Source: Bradyrhizobium diazoefficiens (GTDB taxonomy: Bacteria > Pseudomonadota > Alphaproteobacteria > Rhizobiales > Xanthobacteraceae). From it: DNA of 64,000 nucleotides. The DNA is taken from the NCBI RefSeq assembly GCF_016616235.1, contig NZ_CP067100.1, positions 5,825,001 to 5,889,000 of the forward strand. Reading direction: 5' to 3'. This document shows positions 42,197 to 51,501 of this stretch, one piece after another. Both the position numbers and the translations under genes were made by a program. The notes under the pieces are model-generated. The model made no database searches. It saw nothing but the letters and a program-made list of their open reading frames with translations, and was not told the origin of the DNA. Within the stretch, counting starts at the first letter, position 1. Every line of letters starts with the position of its first letter.

Positions 42197-43972
42197 TCAC
42201 GCCCGCTGACGCCTTGCCCTGGCGCGAGGTCGAGTCGAACGGGTGGCTCTGGAGGCGGCGAACGCAAGGCAGGCTGCAATTCCAAACACCGCAAGTGCCT
42301 TGCTGACGATACCCGCGGGCGGAAGCTGCTTGCGCGCCAGCCAGCCGCCATCCACGGAGGTGCCCTGAGCTGCGGCCTCGATCACCGTGCCCTCGCTGCT
42401 TCTTGCCGGGCGGGCGCGCGAGAGGAGGAAGCGGAACGCGGCTCCAAGGACATTCTCGGTGAACCGCGGAGCAATCGCATAGGCCACTTGTCCGGCACGC
42501 GCTGGCCAGCCCACGGCGATTTCGTCACGAGGCGCGCCCACCAGGCTCAGGAAGGTCTCGGCAACATCGTCTGGCTGGTAGAGCAGCGGGCCCGGATCGA
42601 GCGTACGTCCGGACATGTTGGCGGCGTGGACGAACCCTGGCGTATCGACCATGGCGGGGAAGACGCCGCAAACATGAATGTGGGGATGCGCGCCTAGCTC
42701 CTGGCGCAAACTTGCGGTGAAGCCACGCAGGCCGAATTTGCTGGCCGTATAGGCTGCTGCAAAAGGCGTCGGCGCCCAGCCCCCGAGGGAGATATTATTG
42801 ATCAGAATGCCGCGGTTCTGCCGGAGGAAGATCGGAAGCACCGCGAAGGCGCCATGCATCGTACCGAGCAGATTAACATCGATGGTTCGGCGGTGAAGCG
42901 CCATGTCTGCGTCCTGATAGGCACCGAAAACACCCGTACCGGCGTTATTGATCCACACATCGATGCCGCCGAAGGCCGCGTCGGCTTGCCTCGCCAGGAG
43001 CTGCACCGCCTCCGCGTCTGTAACATCGGTCGCGATGGCCAGTGGCGTTCCTCCGAGCCCCTCGCATTCCGTCGCGAGACGCGTCAGGACCTCACTGCGA
43101 CGCGCTGCAAGGGCGACGCTTGCGCCGTGGCGTGCAAAAGCCAGCGCCGCGGCCCGGCCAATTCCACTTGAGGCGCCGGTGATGACGACGCGCATGCCCA
43201 GCATGCGCCGCTGCTCGGGGCTCGAGGTACCCCCGGGAACGAGCCAGCGCAGGGATTGCCTGAGACGCCCGCTCCCGTCCGACTCGAACCAGTCGCCATG
43301 CGCAAAGATGACGCGCTCAGGGCCCAGGCGCACCAGCCGCTCGGCGGCAACGCGAACCGAACGACCACCGAGCCGCAGCAGCAGACGGAGATAGATCGGC
43401 GCCTTGCCGTCCGGTTTGGAGATTCCGAGCAAGTTCGCCACGCCCTCGGCCGAGCCACTAAGATGATCAGGATCGAGATTCTGCACGAGATCGGTGAGAA
43501 CCAGGGTCCGGCTCCGCTTGTCGAACAACTCCACCTCGGAGAACATTGGGGCATTCACCGACACGGTCTCCAGGTCGCCGGCCCACTCCTCAGGAGTCGT
43601 ATCTCCAAGCTCGCGGTCGATGCGAATTCCTGCTGCGCGAACCTGCCTGCGCGCGGAAAGACCACGCGCGGCGAATGTTTCAGCCTGAGGCACCTCCCGT
43701 TGCCAATCAGACAAGAATATCCAGTGCGCGATGTTAGGCGCGAGCAGGTATCTTATCGCGCCAAGGCGCTCCAGCTGGGAACGGAGTGTGGGCGCGTACC
43801 TCACCGGCGAATGCAACAGAAGATCGCCGTTCGACAGCCGTATGACGGTCATACGCACGGGCAGTTCCAGGCCGGCTGCGTTGATCGGTTCATCGTCTAC
43901 GATCCAGATGTCATCTGAGACCCGCGACAAACTGGCCGTCGACGATCCGACATCGGCATATGGCATGAGCAT
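42197..43972 (-). CDS. Fusion of a DUF4336 domain with a short-chain dehydrogenase
   Basis: About 591 residues. Residues 1-240 form a DUF4336 domain (WIVDDEPINAAGLELPVRMT, then NGDLLLHSPVRYAPTLRSQL, ... FAHGDWF), a metallo-beta-lactamase-like fold that usually stands alone. A linker with GGTSSPEQRRMLG leads to a classical SDR domain: cofactor loop VVITGASSGIGRAAALAFA, WINNAGTGVFGAY, and catalytic AAYTASKFGLRG (Y-x-x-x-K). The C-terminus holds a possible membrane helix (ALAVFGIAACLAFAAS). The start is taken at the ATG at 43972; the frame is open to 44056. Substrates are unknown, and the fusion suggests consecutive steps on one compound. Confidence 0.85.
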   Translation of the reverse strand: MLMPYADVGSSTASLSRVSDDIWIVDDEPINAAGLELPVRMTVIRLSNGDLLLHSPVRYAPTLRSQLERLGAIRYLLAPNIAHWIFLSDWQREVPQAETFAARGLSARRQVRAAGIRIDRELGDTTPEEWAGDLETVSVNAPMFSEVELFDKRSRTLVLTDLVQNLDPDHLSGSAEGVANLLGISKPDGKAPIYLRLLLRLGGRSVRVAAERLVRLGPERVIFAHGDWFESDGSGRLRQSLRWLVPGGTSSPEQRRMLGMRVVITGASSGIGRAAALAFARHGASVALAARRSEVLTRLATECEGLGGTPLAIATDVTDAEAVQLLARQADAAFGGIDVWINNAGTGVFGAYQDADMALHRRTIDVNLLGTMHGAFAVLPIFLRQNRGILINNISLGGWAPTPFAAAYTASKFGLRGFTASLRQELGAHPHIHVCGVFPAMVDTPGFVHAANMSGRTLDPGPLLYQPDDVAETFLSLVGAPRDEIAVGWPARAGQVAYAIAPRFTENVLGAAFRFLLSRARPARSSEGTVIEAAAQGTSVDGGWLARKQLPPAGIVSKALAVFGIAACLAFAASRATRSTRPRARARRQRA

Positions 43973-44075
43973 CTTCCCGTCACGAGGACCTTTCTCAAGC
44001 CGCCAAGGCGACGCTCGTTCCTGAGTCGCACCGATGCGAGCTTCAGGCGCAGGCAAGGCTGTTGCGCGGAAGAGC

Positions 44076-44240
44076 GCTGTCCAGGAACACGCCCGGCCGC
44101 GAGATGGGCCGCTCGCAAATACGGCCGTTCAAGGCATTCCCGCGCTGTTCGCGTTCCGTGCGGGCAAAGTGGGGGCCAGTCACTCCGGCGTGACCGATAG
44201 CATCGCGCTCCGCAAGTGGGCGCAGCAACTCGAGGTCTCA
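44076..44240 (+). pseudogene. C-terminal fragment of a thioredoxin
   Basis: The frame reads NTAVQGIPALFAFRAGKVGA, then TDSIALRKWAQQLEV, the second half of a thioredoxin with the cis-proline (GIP) and the closing helix. The W-C-G-P-C part is absent, so it is inactive. It is in the same frame as the HdeD gene downstream by chance. Confidence 0.7.
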
Positions 44241-44273
44241 TCGCGGAAGGTTCGCGCGCTTCGCAAAAAATAT

Positions 44274-44298
44274 GGAACAAAGTTCAGGCTGCACGTTT
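44274..44298 (+). promoter_or_regulatory. Weak EcfG-like promoter before hdeD
   Basis: GGAAC (44274-44278), 15 bases, CGTT (44294-44297), or 16 bases to GTTT. Spacing is one short of the usual range. It stands 48 bases before the HdeD start. Confidence 0.35.
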
Positions 44299-44345
44299 CG
44301 ACTGCTGTGCGGCAGGGCGCACTACGAGGCGGTCAGGAGCTATCC

Positions 44346-44921
44346 ATGACGACACCGGACTTTGCCAACCTACAATCAAGAGCGACAGAGGCAATACGCG
44401 AGCATTGGGTGGCTTTCCTTGTTGAAGGTGTTCTGCTCACTGTCCTCGGATTTGCCGCAATGATAGTGCCGCCGCTGGCCAGTATCGCCACAACAATCTG
44501 GCTGGGGTGGATCTTCCTGATCAGTGGTGTCGTCGGGCTGGTTCTCACGTTTTGGGCAAGAGGGATGCCGGGCTTTTGGTGGTCGTTGATTTCCGGCGTC
44601 CTCGCCGTAGCGGCAGGCGTCATCCTGCTCGCAGCGCCCGTCCAAGGTACGTATGCCCTGACGATCGTCCTTGGCGCCTATTTTCTGGCTGAGGGCGTCG
44701 CCTCGATCCTGTATGCGCTCGAGCATCGGCGCGAACTGACCGGCCGCTGGTCGTGGATGCTCGTTGCAGGTCTGATGGACATCTTGATCGCCGCCATCAT
44801 CATTATTGGCCTTCCCGGATCGGCGCTCTGGGCTATTGGCCTGCTGGTCGGAATCAACCTGGCGTTTGGCGGCGCAACGCTGATAGGCATGGCGTTGGCC
44901 GCACATAGCGGAAGTCTCTGA
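44346..44921 (+). CDS. HdeD-family (DUF308) membrane protein
   Basis: 191 residues with six membrane helices in three repeated pairs (FLVEGVLLTVLGFAAMIVPP; TTIWLGWIFLISGVVGLVLT; WSLISGVLAVAAGVILLAAP; LTIVLGAYFLAEGVASILYA; and two more). E. coli HdeD is an acid-resistance membrane protein of this family; in alphaproteobacteria such genes are often stress-induced. Its ATG at 44346 follows CAGGAGCT. The upstream fragment of thioredoxin is unrelated. Confidence 0.9.
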   Translation: MTTPDFANLQSRATEAIREHWVAFLVEGVLLTVLGFAAMIVPPLASIATTIWLGWIFLISGVVGLVLTFWARGMPGFWWSLISGVLAVAAGVILLAAPVQGTYALTIVLGAYFLAEGVASILYALEHRRELTGRWSWMLVAGLMDILIAAIIIIGLPGSALWAIGLLVGINLAFGGATLIGMALAAHSGSL

Positions 44922-45088
44922 TTTGGTCGTGGCCGATCTTCGCTGCACTGCGGCCAACGCTGAAGGCGCTCATCTTCGACAACGAGCCCAGCTCCAAGGT
45001 TTGCGCAGGAGGTCTCGAGGGACTACCGCCCGGTGACCGCTGGTGGGAGAACACGAACAGAGCAGTGCCAGATGAGTGACGTGACCCA

Positions 45089-45361
45089 CTACATCGCTCT
45101 ACCGCTCGCTTTCTCCGACGACGGAGTGGCCGCCGGCGATGCGGCCGAGTGTCTCAGCGCCAGCGCCGCGGTCCGGCGGAACTGGGCTGCCGAGACGTTG
45201 ACCGCTACCCTGAGAGGTTGGTCCCACGAAGCGGCCTGCCTGCACGCATCCATCAGCACCCAGTCGTCGGTCTGCGCAATCGAGCCGCTCCGTTCCGCGA
45301 TCGGCATCGGCATTCGCCAGCAGGAGACGGCATCCTGCGCGTCCCTCGGAAACGCCGCCAC
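45089..45361 (-). pseudogene. Fragment of an EAL-domain c-di-GMP phosphodiesterase
   Basis: MPIAERSGSIAQTDDWVLMD then ACRQAASWDQPLRVAVNVSA matches the middle of an EAL domain (usually PIAEESGLI...W-x-L-x-x-A-C...VNVS). The EAL motif itself and the C-terminal part are missing, and the flanks are unrelated. Confidence 0.8.
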
Positions 45362-45424
45362 GCCGATGCAGAGGTCCTAGTTCAGGGGCGTGCCCCTGAT
45401 CCCGTGTTTCTGCCCACCCCTCGC

Positions 45425-45583
45425 TCATTGGAGAAGAGTTACAACGTCGTTCACTGGACCGACATGCCGAGAGGCGGCCACTTCGCTGCATTAGAGGAAC
45501 CGGCGCTGATGTGGCCGACCTTCGGCCTTTCATCACCGAGATATTGGGAGAGCGGTCCTGACATCGCAATTGTTCGCTTCTGA
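45425..45583 (+). pseudogene. C-terminal fragment of an epoxide hydrolase-like protein
   Basis: SYNVVHWTDMPRGGHFAALE then EPALMW: the catalytic-His region (MPRGGHFAA-x-E-E-P) of an epoxide hydrolase. The nucleophile and core are missing and the tail is not family-like. Confidence 0.7.
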
Positions 45584-45751
45584 AGCTCGTCGCACCGCAC
45601 TGACTGTGCAGGGCTTAGCGGCGCATGCAGTCGCGCCGCCGGACTTGAAATCCTCCAGGCGACCTCGCGGCGGCACGGTTTGTGATCTCCTTCATGAGAC
45701 AGCGGGGCGGACGGTGACGAACCGCTGCCCTCCACCTCGAAAGGGCATTCA

Positions 45752-46055
45752 ATGATTGAACAACCGGCAAGAATTATCCACACCGAAACGCCGCGGATCG
45801 CGTACCTCGAGCAGGGTCCGGCCAATGGCTGGCCGGTCATCCTGTCGCACGGCTTCCCGTACGACGTACATGCCTTCGAGGAAGTGACGCCGGTCCTGGC
45901 CCGTGCCGGGGCCAGGGTAATCGTACGGTATGCGCGAGGGTCTGGACCCATGCGCTTCATTTCCGCTGACGCCATGCGTGACGCGCTCGGGCAGGAGACC
46001 GTCAAGGCCGTCTTGCGCGATGCCCGCGCTCTGCCCGGGTGCTGCTGCCTATGCC
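45752..46055 (+). pseudogene. N-terminal fragment of an alpha/beta hydrolase
   Basis: MIEQPARIIHTETPRIAYLE, then GWPVILSHGFPYDVHAFEEV, the oxyanion H-G segment of an alpha/beta hydrolase, with a good AAGGGCATTCA start. Similarity fades after about residue 65 and the frame runs into the end of the convergent amidase gene, so the nucleophile Ser, Asp and His are lost. Confidence 0.75.
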
Positions 46056-47096
46056 CTAGTAATTGGTCGCCGACCCCTCATTCGGGATCCCATCGATCGG
46101 GCATTCGGCGGTGCCCGCGGTCCCACGGGTGATCGCCTCAACCATGTCGCGCGTGCCTTCGGGATCGGCGATCCACTTCGAATAGAAGTCGTAAGGACAG
46201 GCCGCGAGGCCTTTTGCGCTTTCGCCGGAGTTGATCATGCCGGTATAGCCGCGATGCACCAGTTTGTAGAGGTGGTTCTGCGATTGGTTGTTGCGACGGG
46301 CATCGCGGATTAGATGCTTTGAGAGCGCCGCATATTGGATGCCATATTCCTCCTCGCCGGTCTCGCCTAGCGTGCGGCCGTCGAAGCCGATGATCGCGGA
46401 GTGGCCGAAATACGAATAGACGCCGTCGAAGCCGGCGGCATTGGCGACCGCGACATAGACGTTGTTGGCCCAGGCCATCGCCTTCGAGATCAGGATCTGC
46501 TGCTCCTTGGCCGGATACATGTAGCCTTGGCAGCGCACGATCAACTCGGCGCCCCTCATCGCACAATCGCGCCAGATCTCCGGAAAATTGCCGTCATCGC
46601 AGATGATCAGGCTGATCTTCAGGCCCTTAGGGCCTTCCGAGACATAGGTGCAATTGCCTGGATACCAGCCTTCGATCGGCACCCACGGCATGATCTTGCG
46701 ATACTTCTGCACGATCTCGCCCTTGTCATTCATTAAGATCAGGGTGTTGTACGGCGCCTTGTGCGGATGCTCCTCGTGACGCTCGCCCGTGAGCGAGAAC
46801 ACGCCCCACACTTTCGCCTCGCGGCAGGCTTCCGCGAAGATCGCGGTCTCCTCGCCCGGCACCTGCGAGGCGGTCTCGTACATCTCCTTGGAGTCGTACA
46901 TAATGCCGTGGGTCGAGTATTCCGGGAAAATTACCAGATCCATGCCGGGTAGGCCGAGCTTCATGCCGAGCACCATGTCGGCGATCTTGCGGGCGTTGTC
47001 GAGCACCTCGGCCCTGGTGTGCAGCCGCGGCATCTTGTAATTGACGACGGCGACGCCGACCGTGTCGTTGCTGGAAGAAATGTCACCGTGAAGCAT
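46056..47096 (-). CDS. amiE: Aliphatic amidase
   Basis: A 346-residue nitrilase-superfamily amidase (EC 3.5.1.4) that turns short aliphatic amides such as acetamide into carboxylate and ammonia. The triad is at the same positions as in Pseudomonas AmiE: E59 ([10 protein letters not shown]), K134 (KYRKIMPW) and C166 ([11 protein letters not shown]). It has the same length as that enzyme and the typical start [20 protein letters not shown]. It is the last gene of the urt-fmd-ami unit, 44 bases behind fmdB, consistent with supplying ammonia from imported amides. Confidence 0.97.
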   Translation of the reverse strand: MLHGDISSSNDTVGVAVVNYKMPRLHTRAEVLDNARKIADMVLGMKLGLPGMDLVIFPEYSTHGIMYDSKEMYETASQVPGEETAIFAEACREAKVWGVFSLTGERHEEHPHKAPYNTLILMNDKGEIVQKYRKIMPWVPIEGWYPGNCTYVSEGPKGLKISLIICDDGNFPEIWRDCAMRGAELIVRCQGYMYPAKEQQILISKAMAWANNVYVAVANAAGFDGVYSYFGHSAIIGFDGRTLGETGEEEYGIQYAALSKHLIRDARRNNQSQNHLYKLVHRGYTGMINSGESAKGLAACPYDFYSKWIADPEGTRDMVEAITRGTAGTAECPIDGIPNEGSATNY

Positions 47097-47140
47097 TGAA
47101 ACGCCCTTCTGTCATGGCTTGAGTTTTTCAGCACGCAGCG

Positions 47141-47491
47141 TCAGTGGCTGATCATCCAGGGCCGCGCGGTCGGAAAGCCGACGGCGCCGCTCTTGCTTGT
47201 CGTGACCAGCCGTCCCGGTTTCTTCTTGCTGCCAGTGCTGCAGCAGCCGCAACCCGGACCGTGCGCGGCCTTGTACTGATCGAGTGTCTTCGGGGCGTGC
47301 CTGCTCTGTTCATTCGTGGCTATCGCCTTGCGCTTGTCCGCGGGCACGCAGAAGAACGCCGGCGCAGTCAGGATCACGCGCGGCGATTCCATCTCGCAGC
47401 GCGGACATTCCTGCGGAGCATCGCAATCCGCCATCGGTCTCATATCGGTGAACGGGCCGCAATCGTTGCAAAGATATTCATAGATGGGCAT
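47141..47491 (-). CDS. fmdB: FmdB-family zinc ribbon protein
   Basis: 116 residues. It begins MPIYEYLCNDCGPFTDMRPM, the FmdB signature, with two C-x-x-C pairs (CNDC; CPRC) forming a zinc ribbon within the first 35 residues. A long basic tail with GPGCGCCSTGSKKK follows. In Methylophilus FmdB is encoded with formamidase and is thought to regulate or assist it. Here it lies between fmdA and amiE on one transcript. The ATG at 47491 has a GAGGG stretch upstream. Confidence 0.92.
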   Translation of the reverse strand: MPIYEYLCNDCGPFTDMRPMADCDAPQECPRCEMESPRVILTAPAFFCVPADKRKAIATNEQSRHAPKTLDQYKAAHGPGCGCCSTGSKKKPGRLVTTSKSGAVGFPTARPWMISH

Positions 47492-47555
47492 CGTCGACCC
47501 TCGCTGTTGCGCTGGGATGCGGGGCGCAGTGCCCCGCATCCGTTTCGGGTAAGGG

Positions 47556-48785
47556 CTACTTGTCCGGCGAAATCGGCATCTGGATATCGCCTGTGATGTA
47601 CTTGATCGGCCCGGCCGAGGACGGCATCACGTCGAAGTCGAATATCTCGGTCGGTAGCCACAACGTGGCGCAGGCGTTCGGTACGTCGACCACGCCAGAG
47701 ATGTGGCCCTGGCATGGCGCGGTGCCGAGGATCGAATAGGCCTGGGCGCCGGAGTAACCGAACTTCTTCAGATACTCGATGGCGTTCAGGCAGGCCTGGC
47801 GATAGGCAATGTGGACGTCGAGATAATGCTGCTTGCCGGCCTCGTCGACCGAGATGCCCTCGAAGATCAGGTAATCTTTGTAGTTGGGCGTGATCGGCGA
47901 CGGCTTGAACACGGGATTCCTGATACCGTATTTGGCGACGCCATCCTTGATAACGTCGACCTTCAGATGCAGCCAGCCGGCCATCTCGATCGCGCCGCAG
48001 AAGGTGATCTCGCCGTCGCCTTGGCTGAAGTGCAGATCACCCATCGAGAGACCGCCGCCGGGCACGTAGACCGGGAAATAGATCTTGGAGCCGCGGGAGA
48101 GATCCTTGATGTCGCAGTTGCCGCCATGCTCGCGCGGCGGAACCGTGCGTGCGCCCTCAAAGCCGATCTTGGCTTTGACGTCACCCTTGGCTTGGCCGGC
48201 ATGCGCGGTCGGCGCGAACGGCGGATTGGCAAGGCCCGGCACCCGCGCCGGGTTCGTCGCGATCAGCTCGGCTTCACGCGCATTCCAGGCTGCCAACATC
48301 TTGGCGTCAGGCAGGCAGCCGATCAGGCCGGGATGGATCAGCCCGGCGAAGTTGACGCCGGGCACGTGGCGCGACGAGGTGTAGAGCCCCTTAATATCCC
48401 AGATGGATTTCTGCGCCAGCGGGAAATGATCGGTCAGGAAACCGCCGCCGTTCTGCTTGGAGAAGAAGCCGTTGAATCCCCACAGGCTCTCCTTAAGCGG
48501 ACCGACGTCGAGCAGGTCGACCACGAGAAGATCCCCGGGCTCAGCGCCCTTGACGCCGATCGGACCGGAGAGGAAGTGCACGATCGACAGGTCGATGTCG
48601 CGCACGTCGTCGGCCGAGTCGTTGTTTTTGATGAAGCCGCCGGTCCAGTCGACGATCTCGATGATGAAATCATCGCCGGGGCTGACCCACTCGACGATCG
48701 GAACCTCCGGATGCCAGCGGTTGTGGATCTTGTCGTTTTCATAAGCCGACTTGGTGAGATCGACCTTGATAAGTGTCTCTGGCAT
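47556..48785 (-). CDS. fmdA: Formamidase/acetamidase
   Basis: A 409-residue FmdA/AmdA amidohydrolase (EC 3.5.1.49 type) releasing ammonia from formamide or acetamide. The sequence starts PETLIKVDLTKSAYENDKIH and has NRWHPEVPIVEWVSPGDDF, GPIGVKGAEPGDLLVVDLLD, HPGLIGCLPD, REHGGNCDIKDLSRGSKIYF and GDLHFSQGDGEITFCGAIEM, all hallmark segments. It is unrelated to the nitrilase-type AmiE two genes on, so the operon carries two independent amidases. It lies 29 bases behind urtE. Confidence 0.97.
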   Translation of the reverse strand: MPETLIKVDLTKSAYENDKIHNRWHPEVPIVEWVSPGDDFIIEIVDWTGGFIKNNDSADDVRDIDLSIVHFLSGPIGVKGAEPGDLLVVDLLDVGPLKESLWGFNGFFSKQNGGGFLTDHFPLAQKSIWDIKGLYTSSRHVPGVNFAGLIHPGLIGCLPDAKMLAAWNAREAELIATNPARVPGLANPPFAPTAHAGQAKGDVKAKIGFEGARTVPPREHGGNCDIKDLSRGSKIYFPVYVPGGGLSMGDLHFSQGDGEITFCGAIEMAGWLHLKVDVIKDGVAKYGIRNPVFKPSPITPNYKDYLIFEGISVDEAGKQHYLDVHIAYRQACLNAIEYLKKFGYSGAQAYSILGTAPCQGHISGVVDVPNACATLWLPTEIFDFDVMPSSAGPIKYITGDIQMPISPDK

Positions 48786-48814
48786 CGAGATGCTCCCCTT
48801 CTTAACAGCTGCGG

Positions 48815-49504
48815 TTACACGGACAAATATTTCGAGATCTGCGAGGCATCGACGCCCTCGCGCGGATCGTCACGGACGATCTCGCCGTTCTCGATCACGA
48901 GCACGCGGTCGGCGATATCGAGCGCGAAGCTCAGAACCTGCTCGGAAACGACGATCGAGAGGCCCCGCTCATTGCGGATGCGCTTCAATGTCTTGGCCAT
49001 GTCTTTGATGATCGACGGCTGGATGCCTTCGGTTGGCTCGTCCAGCAGCAGCACCTTTGGATTGGTCGCGAGCGCACGGGCGATCGCCAATTGTTGCTGT
49101 TGGCCACCGGAGAGATTGCCGCCGCGGCGGCCCTTCATCTCAAGCAGCACCGGAAACAGCTCGTAGATATCCTCGGGCACTTCCGAGCCGCCGGATACGA
49201 CAAGGCCCGTCTCGATATTCTCCTTCACCGTCATGGCCGAGAAGATCATGCGCCCCTGCGGCACATAGGCGAGCCCCTTGGCGACGCGATCGTAGCTCGG
49301 CAGACCGCCGAGCTCGGTGCCGTCCATCGTCACCGAGCCGCTGGTGATGGGCACAATCCCCATCAGAGACTTCATCAGCGTGGTTTTGCCCATGCCGTTG
49401 CGGCCCATAATCGCGACGATCTCGTTCGGAGCCACGGAGACGTTGAGGCCGTGCAGCACCTCGCTCTGGCCGTAAGCGACGTGAAGATCAGAGATAGCCA
49501 GCAT
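48815..49504 (-). CDS. urtE: Urea/amide ABC transporter ATPase
   Basis: A 229-residue LivF-type ATPase. Walker A is GRNGMGKTT, signature LSGGQQQQLAIARAL, Walker B VLLLDEPTEG, and QGIQPSIIKDM-like sequence follows, typical of UrtE. The order A-B-C-D-E and the two amidases downstream support import of urea or short-chain amides. It starts 12 bases after urtD. Confidence 0.93.
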   Translation of the reverse strand: MLAISDLHVAYGQSEVLHGLNVSVAPNEIVAIMGRNGMGKTTLMKSLMGIVPITSGSVTMDGTELGGLPSYDRVAKGLAYVPQGRMIFSAMTVKENIETGLVVSGGSEVPEDIYELFPVLLEMKGRRGGNLSGGQQQQLAIARALATNPKVLLLDEPTEGIQPSIIKDMAKTLKRIRNERGLSIVVSEQVLSFALDIADRVLVIENGEIVRDDPREGVDASQISKYLSV

Positions 49505-49516
49505 GCGGTGCGCCCC

Positions 49517-50272
49517 TTAATGTCCAAGGTAGACTTCAATGACCTTCGGATCGCTCTTCACCTTCTCCATCGTGCCCTCGGAGAGGATCTGGCCCTGGTG
49601 CAGCACCGTGACCTTGTGCGCGATGTCCTCCACGAATTTCATGTCGTGCTCGATCACCAGCACCGAGCGGTCCTTGATGATGCGATTGAGCAACTCAGCC
49701 GTCTTGGCGCGCTCGGACACGCTCATGCCGGCCACGGGCTCGTCGAGCATCAGCAGGTCCGGGTCCTGGATCAGCAGCAAGCCGATCTCGAGCCACTGCT
49801 TCTGGCCGTGGCTGAGCAGCGCCGCGCTCATGTCGAGGCGATCCTTGAGGAAGATCATCTCTGCGACCTCGTGGACGCGCTCGCGCACGGCCGCATCGCG
49901 CGTAAAGGTCAGCGCGCCGAATACGGAGCGGCCACGCGGATAGGAGATTTCGAGGTTCTCAAACACCGTGAGGTCGTCGTAGATCGACGGGGTCTGGAAC
50001 TTGCGGCCGACGCCGGCCTTCACGATCTGGTTCTCCTTCAGCTTGGTCAGCTCCTTGCCGCGGAATTCGATTGAGCCTGACGTCGCCTTGGTCTTTCCGC
50101 AGATCAGGTCGAGCACGGTCGTCTTGCCGGCGCCATTGGGGCCGATGATGACGCGGATCTCGTTCTCCTCGACATAGAACGAGAGATCGTTGACAGCCTT
50201 GAAGCCGTCGAAGGAGACGGTGAGCCCCTCGACCGACAGCAAGAAGGGTTTTGGCTGGTGACCGATGAGCAT
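49517..50272 (-). CDS. urtD: Urea/amide ABC transporter ATPase
   Basis: A 251-residue LivG-type ATPase. It has Walker A GPNGAGKTT, and the UrtD-specific signature variant LLSHGQKQWLEIGLLLIQDP in place of LSGG. VLDLICGKTKATSGSIEF and GVGRKFQTPSIYDDLTVFEN also match the subfamily. Walker B is LLMLDEPVAGMS. It is 67 bases behind urtC and pairs with UrtE to drive transport. Confidence 0.93.
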   Translation of the reverse strand: MLIGHQPKPFLLSVEGLTVSFDGFKAVNDLSFYVEENEIRVIIGPNGAGKTTVLDLICGKTKATSGSIEFRGKELTKLKENQIVKAGVGRKFQTPSIYDDLTVFENLEISYPRGRSVFGALTFTRDAAVRERVHEVAEMIFLKDRLDMSAALLSHGQKQWLEIGLLLIQDPDLLMLDEPVAGMSVSERAKTAELLNRIIKDRSVLVIEHDMKFVEDIAHKVTVLHQGQILSEGTMEKVKSDPKVIEVYLGH

Positions 50273-50339
50273 GATCTATCCCCTCATTCCGCCAGTGTGG
50301 CATCGGCAACTGAGATGACCGACGAGCATGAAATCCTCC

Positions 50340-51479
50340 TCACTCTGCCGGTGCGCCGTCGGCAACCGAATTATCGGTCCAGCCTGACTTCGGCTTGCGC
50401 GCGCCAATCAGCTTGCTGATCCGTGGCTGGACGTAATCTCCCCAGATACCCGCGAGACCGTTCGGAAAAGCGAGCACCACGGCGATGAACAACCCGCCGA
50501 GGCCGAACAGCCAGAGCTCGGGGAACGACTCGGAGAGACTGGTCTTGGCGAAGTTGACCAGGATCGTCCCATAGACGGCGCCGAGGATCGAGAGGCGGCC
50601 GCCGACTGCGGTGTAGATCACCATCTCGATCGACGGCACGATGCCGACAAAGGATGGCGACATGAACCCGACATTGAGCGCGAACATGCCGCCGCCGATC
50701 GCCGCGAACACAGCGGCAACGCAGAACGCGAATATCTTGAAGTTAGCGACGCTGTAGCCGGAAAAGCGAACCCGGTCTTCCTGGTCGCGCATCGCCACCA
50801 GGATGCGACCGAGCTTCGAGCGCCTGATGAAATAGGCGATGAAGATGCAGAGGAACAACAGGCCGACCTCGAAGAAGTAGAGCACGACCTTGGCGTGGTC
50901 AGGGCGGATGTCCCATCCCTTCAGCGTGCGCAGGTCGGTCATGCCGTTGATGCCGCCGGTGTAGCCCTGCTGACCAACGATCAGGATGGTCAGGATCGCG
51001 GCGACGGCCTGCGTGATGATTGCAAAATAGGTGCCGCCGACGCGGCGCTTGAACATCGCAGCACCGATGATGAAGGCAAAGATGCCCGGCACCAGCATGA
51101 CCGCCAAGACCGCGAAGGTGAGACTGTGGAACGGCTTCCAGAACAACGGCAGCGCGGTGATCTGATTCCAATCCATGAAATCGGGAATGCCCGGGGTCGA
51201 TTGGATTTTGGTGTTCTCGACGCTCGATGCCTCGAGCTTGAGAAACATCGCCATGCAGTAGCCGCCGAGCCCGAAGAACACACCCTGCCCCAGGCTCAAG
51301 ATGCCGCCATAGCCCCAGCAGATCACCAGCCCCAGCGCCACGAAGGCGTAGGTCAGATATTTGGCGACCAGGTTGAGGCGGAAGACGTCGAGGCAGAGCG
51401 GCAGGACCACCACCAGGAAGACGGCCAGCACCAGGATGCCGATCAGTTCCGAACGATTGATAAAGCGATTTTCGTTCAT
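50340..51479 (-). CDS. urtC: Urea/amide ABC transporter permease
   Basis: A 379-residue LivM-type permease with about ten helices. The segments VICWGYGGILSLGQGVFFGL and MDWNQITALPLFWKPFHSLT, with a long loop in between (TKIQSTPGIPDF), match UrtC. GYTGGINGMTDL is the loop typical of the subfamily and DQEDRVRFSGYSVANFKIFA the coupling region. I used the ATG at 51479; a GTG at 51491 is also in frame. Confidence 0.92.
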   Translation of the reverse strand: MNENRFINRSELIGILVLAVFLVVVLPLCLDVFRLNLVAKYLTYAFVALGLVICWGYGGILSLGQGVFFGLGGYCMAMFLKLEASSVENTKIQSTPGIPDFMDWNQITALPLFWKPFHSLTFAVLAVMLVPGIFAFIIGAAMFKRRVGGTYFAIITQAVAAILTILIVGQQGYTGGINGMTDLRTLKGWDIRPDHAKVVLYFFEVGLLFLCIFIAYFIRRSKLGRILVAMRDQEDRVRFSGYSVANFKIFAFCVAAVFAAIGGGMFALNVGFMSPSFVGIVPSIEMVIYTAVGGRLSILGAVYGTILVNFAKTSLSESFPELWLFGLGGLFIAVVLAFPNGLAGIWGDYVQPRISKLIGARKPKSGWTDNSVADGAPAE

Positions 51480-51501
51480 GGGTTCAGCCACCTGTCATTT
51501 G

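Noticed and set aside
47703..49166. A 487-codon plus-strand frame opposite fmdA and urtE
   Set aside because: Runs across two well-supported genes on the other strand and shows no domain.
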